Source of the DNA: Modestobacter marinus
GTDB taxonomy: Bacteria; Actinomycetota; Actinomycetes; Mycobacteriales; Geodermatophilaceae
Direction of reading: 5' to 3'
Length of the DNA stretch: 64,000 nt
NCBI RefSeq assembly: GCF_019799945.1
Contig: NZ_JABGCH010000019.1
Coordinates: 42,639 to 106,638, forward strand
This document shows positions 7,919 to 16,293 of this stretch, piece by piece. Position numbers and translations under genes: made by a program. The stretch's first letter is position 1, and every line of letters begins with the position of its first letter. The notes under the pieces are model-generated. The model saw only the letters and a program-made list of their open reading frames with translations, was not told where the DNA came from and searched no databases.

Positions 7919-8689
7919 GTGGGCGGCCTGCCGGCAAGAACGAGCGACCAGCGGACCGTGCTGCTCCGGCTCGACCCGGACCTGCGGTGGCTGCTGCCAC
8001 CGCGGCTGCGGGACGCCGGGCAGCGGGAGCTGGGCTTCGACCCGGACGCGACCGTCGGGCACCTGGTCCAGGCGGCGGGCGTGCCCCTGACCGAGGTCGG
8101 GGGACTGCTCCTGGACGGGACGCCGGCCCGGCCGGACGCCCGGACCCAGCCGGGATCCGTCGTCGAGGTGCGCCCGGTGCTCCGGCCGCAGCCCGTCCCG
8201 CCCGGCGGCTTCCTGCTCGACGTCGGCCTCGGCGCGCTGGCCCGGCGACTGCGCCTGCTCGGGCTGGACGCCGCCTGGTCCAACGCCGCCGACGACCCGG
8301 ACCTCGTCGCCCACGCCGTCGCGGAGGACCGGGTGCTGCTCACCCAGGACCGCCGCCTGCTCATGCGACGAGCGCTCCCGCACGGCGCACTGGTCCGCGG
8401 CAGCCGGCCGGACGACCAGCTCACCGACGTGCTGGACCGGTTCGTCACGTCCCCTGCACCCTTGACCCGGTGCACGGCCTGCAACGGCGGGCTCGCGCCG
8501 GTGCCGAAGGCGGAGGTCGCCGACCGGCTGGAGCCGGGCACCCGGCGCTCCTTCGACGAGTTCAGCCGGTGCACCCGGTGCGGCCGCGTCTACTGGCGCG
8601 GCGCCCACGCCCAGCGGATCGACGCCCTGGTGGTACAGGCCGGAGTGGCGCGGAGCCGCCGCGGCCCCCGTGATGGGATCGGCGGGTGA
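7919..8689 (+). CDS. Mut7-C RNase-domain protein with N-terminal ubiquitin-like domain
   Basis: A 256-residue protein with two recognisable parts: an N-terminal Mut7-C ubiquitin-like (ThiS/MoaD-type) domain, about residues 15-85, and a Mut7-C RNase domain with a PIN-like fold, about residues 95-240. The RNase part shows FLLDVGLGALARRLRLLG, an acidic AEDRVLLTQDRRLL segment, and two CxxC pairs (CTACNGG and CTRCGRVYW) forming a zinc ribbon. It is thought to cleave RNA, but targets are unknown. The GTG start at 7919 has AGGA eight bases upstream. Its stop overlaps the next gene by 4 bp, so the two are cotranscribed. Confidence 0.85.
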   Translation: MGGLPARTSDQRTVLLRLDPDLRWLLPPRLRDAGQRELGFDPDATVGHLVQAAGVPLTEVGGLLLDGTPARPDARTQPGSVVEVRPVLRPQPVPPGGFLLDVGLGALARRLRLLGLDAAWSNAADDPDLVAHAVAEDRVLLTQDRRLLMRRALPHGALVRGSRPDDQLTDVLDRFVTSPAPLTRCTACNGGLAPVPKAEVADRLEPGTRRSFDEFSRCTRCGRVYWRGAHAQRIDALVVQAGVARSRRGPRDGIGG

Positions 8690-9318
8690 GCGACTCCCCC
8701 GTCGTCCGGCGCGCCACCCGGGCCGACGTCCCCCGCCTGGCCGCGACCCTGGCCGCCGCCTACCCCGACTACCGGTGGACGTCCTGGGCGCTCCCCGAGG
8801 ACGGCCGCGCCCAGCGGCTGCACCGCTGGGCCGAGCTGTGGGGTGCGCTCGTGCCGGTCCTGGACGGGACGGCGTGGGTCACCGACGACGTCACCTCCGC
8901 CGCCTCCTGGGTCGCGCCCGGCGCCGGCGCGCCCACCGCCGACCTGCAGTCCGTCATCGACCGCGACCTCCCGCGGGTGTTCGGCTCCCGCCAGCCGGTC
9001 GTGCTCGCCAGCGAGCGGCTGGGTGCGCTGGGCCGGCCCGAGGAGCCGCACTGGTGGCTGCACGCCGTCGGCACCCGGCCGGCCAGCCGGCACCGCGGGC
9101 TCGGCGCGGCCGTGCTGCGGCCCGTGCTCGAGCGGTGCGACGCCGAGGGGGTGCCGGCGGCGACGACGGTCTACACCTCGACCGCCGTCCGCTGGCTGCA
9201 GCGGTCCGGCTTCGCCGTCACCCACCACACCCGGACCGCCGTCGACCACGAGCTGCCGATCTGGACGTTGGTCCGCCGACCCCGCCGCGACCAGCCCGGC
9301 GATCAGCCCGGCGAGTAG
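8686..9318 (+). CDS. GNAT family N-acetyltransferase
   Basis: A 210-residue acetyltransferase. The acetyl-CoA-binding motif A is HWWLHAVGTRPASRHRGLGAAVLRP (Q/R-x-x-G-x-G/A pattern), followed by a motif B region VYTSTAVRWLQRSGFAV. The N-terminal RRATRADVPRLAATLAAAY start is usual. GTG at 8686 overlaps the stop of the Mut7-C gene (GTGA), indicating translational coupling. Its last 16 bases overlap the end of the convergent DHFR-like pseudogene. The substrate is unknown. Confidence 0.88.
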   Translation: MSDSPVVRRATRADVPRLAATLAAAYPDYRWTSWALPEDGRAQRLHRWAELWGALVPVLDGTAWVTDDVTSAASWVAPGAGAPTADLQSVIDRDLPRVFGSRQPVVLASERLGALGRPEEPHWWLHAVGTRPASRHRGLGAAVLRPVLERCDAEGVPAATTVYTSTAVRWLQRSGFAVTHHTRTAVDHELPIWTLVRRPRRDQPGDQPGE

Positions 9319-9857
9319 CGCAGCAGCACGACGCCGCTGCGGAACGGCCGCGACTCGAGCAGCCGCAGCGCGGGCACGCCGGTGCCGTCGGGGAACAGCC
9401 GGCGGCCGCGGCCCAGGACCACGGGGAAGACGAACAGCCGGTACTCGTCGACCAGGCCCAGGCGCACCAGGTCGTGGACGAGGGTGATGCTGCCGGTGGT
9501 GACGACGTCGCCGCCCGGCCGCTGTCGCAGCGCCTGGATCTCCTCGGCCAGCGGACCGGACAGCACCGTGGTGTTCGCCCACTGCGGATCGGTGAGCGTG
9601 CGGGAGACGACGTACTTCGCGACCTGGTCCAGGTGCGCGGTCACCCCGGTCTCGTCGTCGGTCTGCTACGGCCAGTAGCCGCGCATCTGCTCGAAGGTGA
9701 CCCGGCCGGTGAGGAAGCCGCCGGACGCGGCGGCCTGTTCTCGCACCACCGCGAGCTGGTCGGAGCCGTCCGCCCCGCCGGCGGGCGCGAACTACCCGCC
9801 GTCGGCCTCGATGACGCCGTCCAGGGTGATGTTCTCGGTGATCACGATCCGGCTCAT
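9303..9857 (-). pseudogene. Dihydrofolate reductase-like (RibD C-terminal domain) gene with two in-frame amber codons
   Basis: From ATG 9857 (strong GGGAGGGAG ribosome-binding site) the frame reads MSRIVITENITLDGVIEADGG, then a TAG at 9794-9792 where homologs usually have Trp. It continues FAPAGGADGSDQLAVVREQA and FLTGRVTFEQMRGYWP to a second TAG at 9668-9666, and then QTDDETG through to a normal end at 9303. No frameshift is present. Both stops can be explained by single C:G to T:A transitions (TGG to TAG, and CAG to TAG or a similar change). The rest aligns along the whole length of the family, including the C-terminal TTGSITLVHDL motif, so inactivation looks recent. An intact relative is at 12563-13120. 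Confidence 0.85.
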
Positions 9858-9928
9858 CACCGCTCCCTCCCGGCCGTTCCCGTCGCTAGGTTGAGCCTCC
9901 CCCGAACCACGACCCCCGGAGGACGACC

Positions 9929-10342
9929 GTGACCTCGCGCCTGAACCCCTATCTCAGCTTCCCGAACTCGGCCCGGCAGGCGCTGGAGTTCTACCGCGGG
10001 GTGTTCGGGGGCGAGCTCAGCCTGAGCACGTTCGGCGAGGGAGGCGGGCTCGAGGGCCCGGACGCGGACAAGATCATGCACGGGCAGCTGGAGACGCCGG
10101 CCGGGTACACGCTCATGGCCGCCGACACGCCTCCCGGCACGGACCTCACCGTCGGCACCAACATCGCGATCTCCCTGAGCGGGGACGACGCCGACGAACT
10201 GCGCGGCTACTTCGCGGAGCTCTCCGACGGCGGTGCCGTCACCGTGCCGCTGGAGAGGCAGATGTGGGGTGACGAGTTCGGCATGTGCGTCGACCGGTTC
10301 GGGGTCGCCTGGATGGTCAACATCGCGGGCGAGGCGGCCTGA
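9929..10342 (+). CDS. VOC family (PhnB/glyoxalase-like) protein
   Basis: A 137-residue vicinal-oxygen-chelate fold protein of the PhnB-like branch. It opens LNPYLSFPNSARQALEFYRGVFGGEL, carries the GQLETPAGYTLMAAD block, and ends GDEFGMCVDRFGVAWMVNI, the usual DPFG.W.I-type ending. Members include a 3-demethylubiquinone methyltransferase-like group and resistance proteins, but most have no known substrate. GTG at 9929 has GGAGGACGACC upstream. It diverges from the DHFR-like pseudogene. Confidence 0.88.
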   Translation: MTSRLNPYLSFPNSARQALEFYRGVFGGELSLSTFGEGGGLEGPDADKIMHGQLETPAGYTLMAADTPPGTDLTVGTNIAISLSGDDADELRGYFAELSDGGAVTVPLERQMWGDEFGMCVDRFGVAWMVNIAGEAA

Positions 10343-10351
10343 CCACCCCAC

Positions 10352-10370
10352 CGAGGCAAGGCTGACCTGA
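10352..10370. promoter_or_regulatory. Putative DtxR-family (MntR/IdeR) metal box upstream of mntH
   Basis: CGAGGCAAGGCTGACCTGA matches 13 of 19 positions of the actinobacterial iron/manganese box TTAGGTTAGGCTAACCTAA and keeps its partial dyad symmetry. It lies 91 bp before the mntH start, in the intergenic gap. A manganese transporter is an expected target for this regulator family, which supports the call, but the match is imperfect. Confidence 0.45.
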
Positions 10371-10460
10371 CCCCCGGGGGCCACAGGTCGGCCCCCACGG
10401 TCCCCCCGGGCCGGGCAGAGCAGGAGAGCCAGCCCATCCACGCAGCCCGGGGGTCGTGCC

Positions 10461-11744
10461 GTGTACCTGTCCAAGACCGAGGCCGCCGTCCTGTCGACCA
10501 CCGTCGTCGGGAGCCGGCCCCCCGCCGTCCGGACCCGGCGGCGGCTGTGGCCGCTGCTCGGTCCCGCGTTCGTCGCCGCGGTGGCCTACGTGGACCCCGG
10601 CAACTTCGCGACCAACTTCTCCGGCGGCGCCTCTTTCGGCTACACCCTGCTGTGGGTGATCGTCGCGGCCAACCTCATGGCGATGCTCATCCAGGCGCTC
10701 ACCGCCAAGCTGGGCCTGGCGACCGGCCGTGACCTGGCCAGCAACTGCCGGGCCCGGTTCCCCCGGCCGGTCACCTGGGGGCTGTGGGCGCAGGCCGAGG
10801 CGGTCGCCGTCGCCACCGACCTGGCCGAGATCGTCGGCGGCGCGGTCGCGCTGTACCTGCTCTTCGGGGTGCCGCTGCCGATCGGCGGGGTGATCACCGC
10901 CGTCGTCGCCTTCGTGCTGCTGGCCGCCCAGTCCCGGGGGTACCGCCCCTTCGAACGGGTGATCGCCGGGCTGCTGCTGGTCATCGGCGCCGGCTTCGCC
11001 TACACGCTGGTCGCCTCCGGGGTCGACGCCGGCGGCGTCGCCTCGGGGCTGGTGCCCGGCTTCGCCGGCACCGACAGCCTGCTGCTGGCCACCGGCATCC
11101 TCGGCGCGACGGTGATGCCGCACGTCATCTACGTGCACTCCGCGCTCACCCCGGGCCGGTACGGCGACGCGGTCACCGCCGGGCGGACGGCGGGAGGACG
11201 GCGCCAGCTGCTGCGCGCCCAGCGCCTCGACGTGCTGCTGGCCATGGGACTGGCCGGGCTGGTGAACGCCGCGATGCTGGTGATCGCCGCGCAGCTGTTC
11301 ACCGGCAATGCCTCGATCAGCTCGCTGGAGAGCGTGCACGCCGGCCTGGGGGCCCAGCTGGGCAGCGGGGCGGCTCTCGCCTTCGCGATCGCCCTGCTGG
11401 CCTCGGGCTTCGCCGCCTCGTCGGTCGGCACGCACGCCGGTCAGGTCGTGATGGCCGGGTTCCTGCGCCGGCACATCCCGGTGCTCGTCCGCCGGCTGAT
11501 CACCCTCGCGCCCGCCCTGCTCGTGCTCGGGCTGGGCGGCGACCCGACGACCGCGCTGGTCTGGTCGCAGGTCGTGCTCTCCTTCGGCATCCCGTTCGCC
11601 CTGGTGCCGCTGCTGTGGCTGACCAGCCGCCGCGACGTGATGGGCGCCTGGGTGAACCGGCGGATCACCACGCTCGCCGGCGCGGTCGTGGCCGCGCTGA
11701 TCATCGGGCTGAACGGCTACCTGCTGGTCAGCGTCGTCCTCTGA
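10461..11744 (+). CDS. mntH: Nramp-family divalent metal (Mn2+/H+) transporter MntH
   Basis: A polytopic membrane protein of 427 residues that imports Mn2+ (and Fe2+) with protons. The metal-binding DPGN motif of TM1 (YVDPGNFATNF) and the MPH motif of TM6 (GATVMPHVIYVHSAL) are both intact. About eleven hydrophobic segments follow in normal order, with a polar loop PGRYGDAVTAGRTAGGRR after TM6. The N-terminus has a short cytoplasmic extension (about 30 residues) before TM1. GTG at 10461 is the likely start. A possible DtxR-family box at 10352-10370 suggests metal repression. Confidence 0.93.
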   Translation: MYLSKTEAAVLSTTVVGSRPPAVRTRRRLWPLLGPAFVAAVAYVDPGNFATNFSGGASFGYTLLWVIVAANLMAMLIQALTAKLGLATGRDLASNCRARFPRPVTWGLWAQAEAVAVATDLAEIVGGAVALYLLFGVPLPIGGVITAVVAFVLLAAQSRGYRPFERVIAGLLLVIGAGFAYTLVASGVDAGGVASGLVPGFAGTDSLLLATGILGATVMPHVIYVHSALTPGRYGDAVTAGRTAGGRRQLLRAQRLDVLLAMGLAGLVNAAMLVIAAQLFTGNASISSLESVHAGLGAQLGSGAALAFAIALLASGFAASSVGTHAGQVVMAGFLRRHIPVLVRRLITLAPALLVLGLGGDPTTALVWSQVVLSFGIPFALVPLLWLTSRRDVMGAWVNRRITTLAGAVVAALIIGLNGYLLVSVVL

Positions 11745-11858
11745 GGAGCGGCGCCGAGGACCGGCGCGGCTGCTTGCGCGAGGACATGCCCCGATCATCG
11801 GGGAACTCCGGCCCGGCGCACCTCGTTGACCCCCGGCCCGCCCCACCGTGGAGGTCCC

Positions 11859-12551
11859 GTGCTGCCCCTGCCCGCACTCCCCTCGCTGTCCGACCAGGCC
11901 GAGCGCCTCGCTGCCCTCTCGATCCGCGGCGTTCCCGACGCGGACCTGCGCGCCGCCGCCGGCACCGGTCCCGACGGCGGCCTGCTCGCCGTCCACCCCA
12001 GCTGCCTGCCCGCCTCCCGGCTCACCGGGTTCGTCGTGCGCGAGGGCAGGCCGGGGTTCGTCGTCGCGGACATGACCGACGTCGACGCCTTCTCGCCCAT
12101 CCCGGAGGCCGCGCTCCCCGACGCGCCGGTCTACGTCGTCCACGCCCCCGACCGGGGGGACGCGATGGCCAACTGGAGCCCGGACGAGGCGCTGCCGGCC
12201 CTCACCGCAGCCGGCCGCAGTCCGCTCACGCTGACCGAGGGGCTGCATTGGCTGCTCCAGCAGCCGGCCGCGCTGGACCGCAACCACTGCTTCATGACGA
12301 TCGGCTCGCGGCTGCGCCGTCCCGACGGGCGGCTCGACACCCGCACCCCCGCGCTCTGGCTCAGCAACGGCACCGGCCGGGACGGCCGGGAGCGGCGCCA
12401 CGCGCCCAAGGTCGGCTGGTGCTGGGCCGGCAACCGGCACACCTGGCTGGGCTTCGCCTCCACCACGGGCCGGACTGCACCGGTGAGAATCGCGACCGAT
12501 CGAGGTCTTCTCGACGACACCACCTCCGACCGGGTCTCCCCGGTCCACTGA
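11859..12551 (+). CDS. DUF5701 family protein
   Basis: A 230-residue protein of the actinobacterial DUF5701 family. The family hallmarks are present in order: LAVHPSCLPASRL, a GFVVADMTDVDAF...PIPE segment, RGDAMANWSPDEALPALTAAG, LTLTEGLHWLLQQP, NHCFMTIGSR and APKVGWCWAGNRHTWLGFAS. No function is known for the family. The last 25 residues (after WLGFAS) are not conserved. GTG at 11859 has GAGG five bases upstream. Confidence 0.85.
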   Translation: MLPLPALPSLSDQAERLAALSIRGVPDADLRAAAGTGPDGGLLAVHPSCLPASRLTGFVVREGRPGFVVADMTDVDAFSPIPEAALPDAPVYVVHAPDRGDAMANWSPDEALPALTAAGRSPLTLTEGLHWLLQQPAALDRNHCFMTIGSRLRRPDGRLDTRTPALWLSNGTGRDGRERRHAPKVGWCWAGNRHTWLGFASTTGRTAPVRIATDRGLLDDTTSDRVSPVH

Positions 12552-12562
12552 AGGGCAGGCGC

Positions 12563-13120
12563 ATGGGCGCGATCAAGGTCCACGAGTTCACCACCGTCGA
12601 CGGGGTGGTCGACGCCCCGATGTGGACGATGGAGTACGGCTTCCCGGACGACCTGGCCGCGTCCATCGGCACGCTGACGGCGTCGTCGTCCGGCATCCTG
12701 CTCGGCCGCACCACCTTCGAGATGTTCGCGCCGGCGTGGTCCACCCGGACGGTGGAAGACGACGAGGGCGCCCCCTTCTTCAACGACACCCGCAAGTACG
12801 TGGTCACCTCCACGCTCACCGACGCCGAGTCCGTGTGGGCGAACTCGACGGTCCTGGGTGCCTACGACGCCGACCGGATCCGGACGCTCAAGGAGGAGAC
12901 GGACGGCGACCTGTACGTCAGCGGCAGCGCCACCCTGGTGCGGGCGCTGCTCGCCGACGGCCTGGTCGACGAGCTGCACCTCTACGTCTACCCGCTCGCC
13001 GTCGGGACCGGGATCCGGCTGTTCGCCGACGGCGCGCCGCAGACGCCGCTGTCGCTGCTCGGCGCGGAGGGGCTGAGCAACGGCGTCGCCCACCTCACCT
13101 ACGGACCGGCGACCGGCTGA
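12563..13120 (+). CDS. Dihydrofolate reductase family protein (RibD C-terminal-like)
   Basis: A 185-residue protein with the DHFR-like fold shared by the RibD reductase domain. It begins KVHEFTTVDGVVDAP and shows GILLGRTTFEMFAPAW, YVVTSTLTD, DLYVSGSATLVRALLADGLVDELHLYVYPLAVGTGIRLF. The last block is the family signature. These stand-alone proteins are probably NADPH-dependent reductases of unknown substrate. AGGGCAGG lies just before ATG 12563, and the gene follows the DUF5701 gene by 11 bp, so the two are likely cotranscribed. It is the intact relative of the pseudogene at 9303-9857. Confidence 0.88.
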   Translation: MGAIKVHEFTTVDGVVDAPMWTMEYGFPDDLAASIGTLTASSSGILLGRTTFEMFAPAWSTRTVEDDEGAPFFNDTRKYVVTSTLTDAESVWANSTVLGAYDADRIRTLKEETDGDLYVSGSATLVRALLADGLVDELHLYVYPLAVGTGIRLFADGAPQTPLSLLGAEGLSNGVAHLTYGPATG

Positions 13121-13170
13121 CCCCCACCCCCCGTGCCGGGCCGCCCGGTCGGATCGGCCACGCTCTGGGC

Positions 13171-13953
13171 ATGGAGATCTCCGGAGCGCGGATCTGGGTC
13201 ACCGGCGCGTCGACCGGCATCGGGGCGGCGCTGGCCCGGGAGCTGGCCGACCGCGGCGCCCGGGTGGCGATCAGTGCCCGCAACGCCGAGCAGCTGGCCG
13301 GGGTCGCCGGGGACCGGATGGTGGCCGTGCCGGTCGACGTCACCGACCGCGCTGCCACGGTCGCGGCCGGCGAGCGGGTGCGGGAGGCGCTCGGCGGGCT
13401 GGACGTCGCCGTCCTCAACGCCGGGACGTGGTCGCGGTTCCACGTGGAACCCTGGGACTCCGCCCTGTTCGCCGAGCACCTGCAGGTCAACGTGCTCGGG
13501 GCGGTGCACTCGATGGAGGCCGTCGTCCCCCGGATGCTGGCGGAGGGGCGCGGGCGGGTCGTCGGGGTGGCGTCGGTCGCCGGTTACCGCGGCATGCCGG
13601 GGGCGGAGGCCTACAACGCCGGCAAGGCGGCGCTGATCAATCTGCTGGAGAGCCTCCGCGGGTCCCTCGCGCCGCGGGGGGTCGACGTGCAGCTGGTGAA
13701 CCCCGGCTTCGTCCGCACCCAGATGACCGACCGGAACCTGTTCCCGATGCCGTTCCGGATCGAGGTGGACCAGGCCGCCCGGACGATCGCCGACGGCATC
13801 GCCCGGGACAAGGCGGAGATCGTCTTCCCGGTGCCGATGATGCTGCTCATGAAGCTGGCCCGGCTGGTGCCGGTCCGCGCCTGGACGGCGCTCACCGCCA
13901 GCATGGCCCGGCGGGGACTGCACGGCGGCCGGGAGCGCCGCGCGGCCTCCTGA
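13171..13953 (+). CDS. SDR family oxidoreductase
   Basis: A short-chain dehydrogenase of 260 residues. Motifs seen are TGASTGIG (NADP(H)-type Rossmann turn), LNAGTW in place of NNAG, and the catalytic Ser in VASVAGYRG with YNAGK. The C-terminal part holds a hydrophobic segment (VFPVPMMLLMKLARLVP), as in membrane-associated acyl-ketosphinganine/DltE-like SDRs. The substrate is unknown. ATG at 13171 starts the fold directly. The coding sequence contains a parS-like palindrome at 13436-13451. Confidence 0.9.
   Translation: MEISGARIWVTGASTGIGAALARELADRGARVAISARNAEQLAGVAGDRMVAVPVDVTDRAATVAAGERVREALGGLDVAVLNAGTWSRFHVEPWDSALFAEHLQVNVLGAVHSMEAVVPRMLAEGRGRVVGVASVAGYRGMPGAEAYNAGKAALINLLESLRGSLAPRGVDVQLVNPGFVRTQMTDRNLFPMPFRIEVDQAARTIADGIARDKAEIVFPVPMMLLMKLARLVPVRAWTALTASMARRGLHGGRERRAAS
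13436..13451. promoter_or_regulatory. parS: parS-like ParB-binding site (copy 1)
   Basis: GGTTCCACGTGGAACC is a perfect 16-bp palindrome around CACGTG. It matches the near-universal parS pattern (GTTnCACGTGnAAC). This copy lies inside the coding region of the SDR gene, where the same bases encode Phe-His-Val-Glu. Two more copies are at 37990-38003 and 58985-59000. Confidence 0.75.
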
Positions 13954-13956
13954 GGA

Positions 13957-16275
13957 TCAGCCCGGGACCGCGCCCGACCGGCGCCGGCCGACGACGAGGG
14001 CCAGGACGCCGGCGGCGAGCAGCAGCGCGCCGAGCAGCAGCACGGGGACAGCCGAGAAGCCGGTGCGGGCGAGGCTCTCGGCGGGGCGGGCGGCCGCCGG
14101 GCCGGGGGCGTTCGCCCACGCTGCACCGGGTGTGGCCGCCGGCGCGGTCGTCCCCGGCCCTGCCGTCGCCGGTGCCTGGGTGGTGGCAGGACGCTCCGTC
14201 GCGGTGGGTGCTCCTGTCGTCGCCGGCGGCTCCGTCGGGGGCGCGGGCGGCGCGGCCGGTCCCGCGGGGCCGGCCGGGGCGGCCAGCGGCACCACGGCCG
14301 CGGCGAAGGCGGTCGGCGCCGAGGTGCCGGCGCTGTTCGTCGCGGTCACCGCGAACCGGTAGCTGACGCCGTTGGTCAACCCGGTCACCGTGCACGAGGT
14401 CCCGCTGGTGGTGCAGCCCCGGTCACCGGCGGCAGCAGCCGCGCTCATGGCGCGCATCACCCGCGCCCCGGTGCTCGCGGCCACCCCGATCCGGACCGCG
14501 GCCACCCCGGCCGCCAGCGCCGACCCGCCCACCTCGGGGCTGGCCACCACGGTGTACTGCGACACCGGCGCGCCACCGTCCACCGCGGGCGGCGCCCAGG
14601 ACACCGCGGCCTGCCCGTCCCCGGGCACCACCGCGACGTCGGTCGGCGGACCCGGTGGGGTCGCCGGCGGGGCGACCGGAGCCGCGGCCACCATCGCCGA
14701 GGCCGTGCCGGGCCCCGCGGCGTTGACCGCGCGGACGACGACGTCGTAGCTCGTGTCGTTGACCAGCGCACCGCCGTCCGACCCCGTCGCGACCGTGGCC
14801 GTGAGCCGGCTCCCGGCCGGCGCCGTCACCAGCGCGGCCCAGGTCGTGCCCCCGTCGGTGCTCACCCGGTAGCCGGTCACCGCCGACCCACCGTCGCTCG
14901 CCGGCGGGTCGAAGGACAGGTCCAGCGCGCGGTCCTGCCCGCTCACGAGCAGGCCGGCGACGGGCCCTGGCGTGGTCCGCGGGGTCGCGGCCACCGTCGC
15001 CGACGCGGCGCCGGTGCCCGCCGCGTTCCGGGCACGGACGACGACGTCGTAGCTCGTGCCGTTGACCAGCGCTCCGCCGTCCGACCCCGTTCCGACCGTG
15101 GCCGTGAGCCGGGCCCCGGCCGTCGCCGTCGCCAGCGCGGCCCACGTCGTGCCCCCGTCGGTGCTCACCTGGTAGCCGGTCACCGCCGACCCACCGTCAC
15201 TGGCCGGCGCCGCGAAGGACACCTCCAACGCCCCGTCCCGTCCGGTCACGGTCGGGGCCTCCACGGCGGCCGGCGGGAAGAACTCGGCCACCCGGGCGAC
15301 CGCATTCCTGGAGAACGAGGTCGTCCAGAGCCGGGAGGCGTCCGGGGTGACGGCCAGCCAGCCGGGCGCGAACCCCGCGGCCATCGTGGCCCAGGGCGAG
15401 GTCACCGTCCCGTCAGGCGCGATCTTCGCGATGGTGTCGGTGTCGTAGAGGCTGACGTAGACGTCGCCGTCCCCGTCGACGGCGATGCCGCCGGGCCTCC
15501 CGGCGACGGTCACCCATCCGGTCGTCAGGACGCCGCTGGCAGAGATGCGGCTGATCACGCCGTTGAGGTCGGCGAGATAGGCGGTGCCGTCCGGGGCGTA
15601 CGCCACCCCCGACGCGAACGTCCCGGTCGCGCCGCGGACCACGGTGGGCACCCCATCGGCGTCGATGCCGGTCACGGTGCCGTCGTAGCTCGTCAGGAGC
15701 ACCCCACCCACCGGGTGCGTGACGATCTGGTACGGCCGCGTCGTCACGGTCGCCCACGCACTGGTGACGATGCCGTCGGGGGTCACCTTGGAGACCGTCC
15801 GGGCGCCGTAGTTGGCCGTGTACAGGTTGCCCGCCGCGTCGACGGTCAGGTCCAGCGGACCCCCGGGGACGCTCACCCAGGCGGGGTCGGCCGTGCCGTC
15901 CGGCGCGATCCTGGCGATCGTGTTGCCCCCGACCCCCCACTGGGCGCTGTAGACCGTGCCACCCGGTGCGACGACGATGCCGCCCGGCCCACCGGGCACC
16001 GCCACCGGCGAGCCGGTCGCGGTCCCCGCGTCGGTGATCCGGGACACGGCGTTGTCGTACCAGTGGCTGATGTAGACGGTGCCGTCCGGGGCCAGTGCCA
16101 GCCGCTCCGGCAGGCCGGCTGCCAGCGGCACCTCCGTGACCGTCGTCGCGGCCGCTGCGGGCGGCGCGACGACGGTGGCCAGGCCGACCGGCAGCACGGT
16201 CGCCGCGGTCAGCACCGCGATCCGGGTCGCCAGCCGGCGGCGACCGGGCAGGACCCCGCGCCAACGAGAGCTCAC
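13957..16275 (-). CDS. Secreted beta-propeller/fibronectin III protein with LAXTG cell-wall anchor (paralog 1)
   Basis: A 772-residue exported surface protein. In order: a basic N-terminus and signal peptide ending near PPAAAA; a six-bladed NHL/Vgb-like propeller (about residues 45-340) built of repeats such as PDGTVYISHWYDNAVSRI; three fibronectin type III domains (about 345-640), the third carrying a Cys pair (GCTTSGTSCTV); a Pro/Ala/Thr-rich wall-spanning linker; and a sorting signal LARTG, hydrophobic helix and RRR tail. LAXTG is the motif used by class E sortases of GC-rich actinobacteria. Ligand unknown. It is followed on the same strand by nothing close; the upstream paralog ends 18 bp away, so the two may form one transcript. 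Confidence 0.85.
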   Translation of the reverse strand: MSSRWRGVLPGRRRLATRIAVLTAATVLPVGLATVVAPPAAAATTVTEVPLAAGLPERLALAPDGTVYISHWYDNAVSRITDAGTATGSPVAVPGGPGGIVVAPGGTVYSAQWGVGGNTIARIAPDGTADPAWVSVPGGPLDLTVDAAGNLYTANYGARTVSKVTPDGIVTSAWATVTTRPYQIVTHPVGGVLLTSYDGTVTGIDADGVPTVVRGATGTFASGVAYAPDGTAYLADLNGVISRISASGVLTTGWVTVAGRPGGIAVDGDGDVYVSLYDTDTIAKIAPDGTVTSPWATMAAGFAPGWLAVTPDASRLWTTSFSRNAVARVAEFFPPAAVEAPTVTGRDGALEVSFAAPASDGGSAVTGYQVSTDGGTTWAALATATAGARLTATVGTGSDGGALVNGTSYDVVVRARNAAGTGAASATVAATPRTTPGPVAGLLVSGQDRALDLSFDPPASDGGSAVTGYRVSTDGGTTWAALVTAPAGSRLTATVATGSDGGALVNDTSYDVVVRAVNAAGPGTASAMVAAAPVAPPATPPGPPTDVAVVPGDGQAAVSWAPPAVDGGAPVSQYTVVASPEVGGSALAAGVAAVRIGVAASTGARVMRAMSAAAAAGDRGCTTSGTSCTVTGLTNGVSYRFAVTATNSAGTSAPTAFAAAVVPLAAPAGPAGPAAPPAPPTEPPATTGAPTATERPATTQAPATAGPGTTAPAATPGAAWANAPGPAAARPAESLARTGFSAVPVLLLGALLLAAGVLALVVGRRRSGAVPG

Positions 16276-16293
16276 GACCGCACCCCCTCCCCG

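Noticed and set aside
9303-9857. Recoding of TAG (pyrrolysine or suppression) in the DHFR-like gene
   Set aside because: No other gene in the window has internal TAG, and TAG is used as a normal stop elsewhere (acdS, NYN, PRC-barrel genes).
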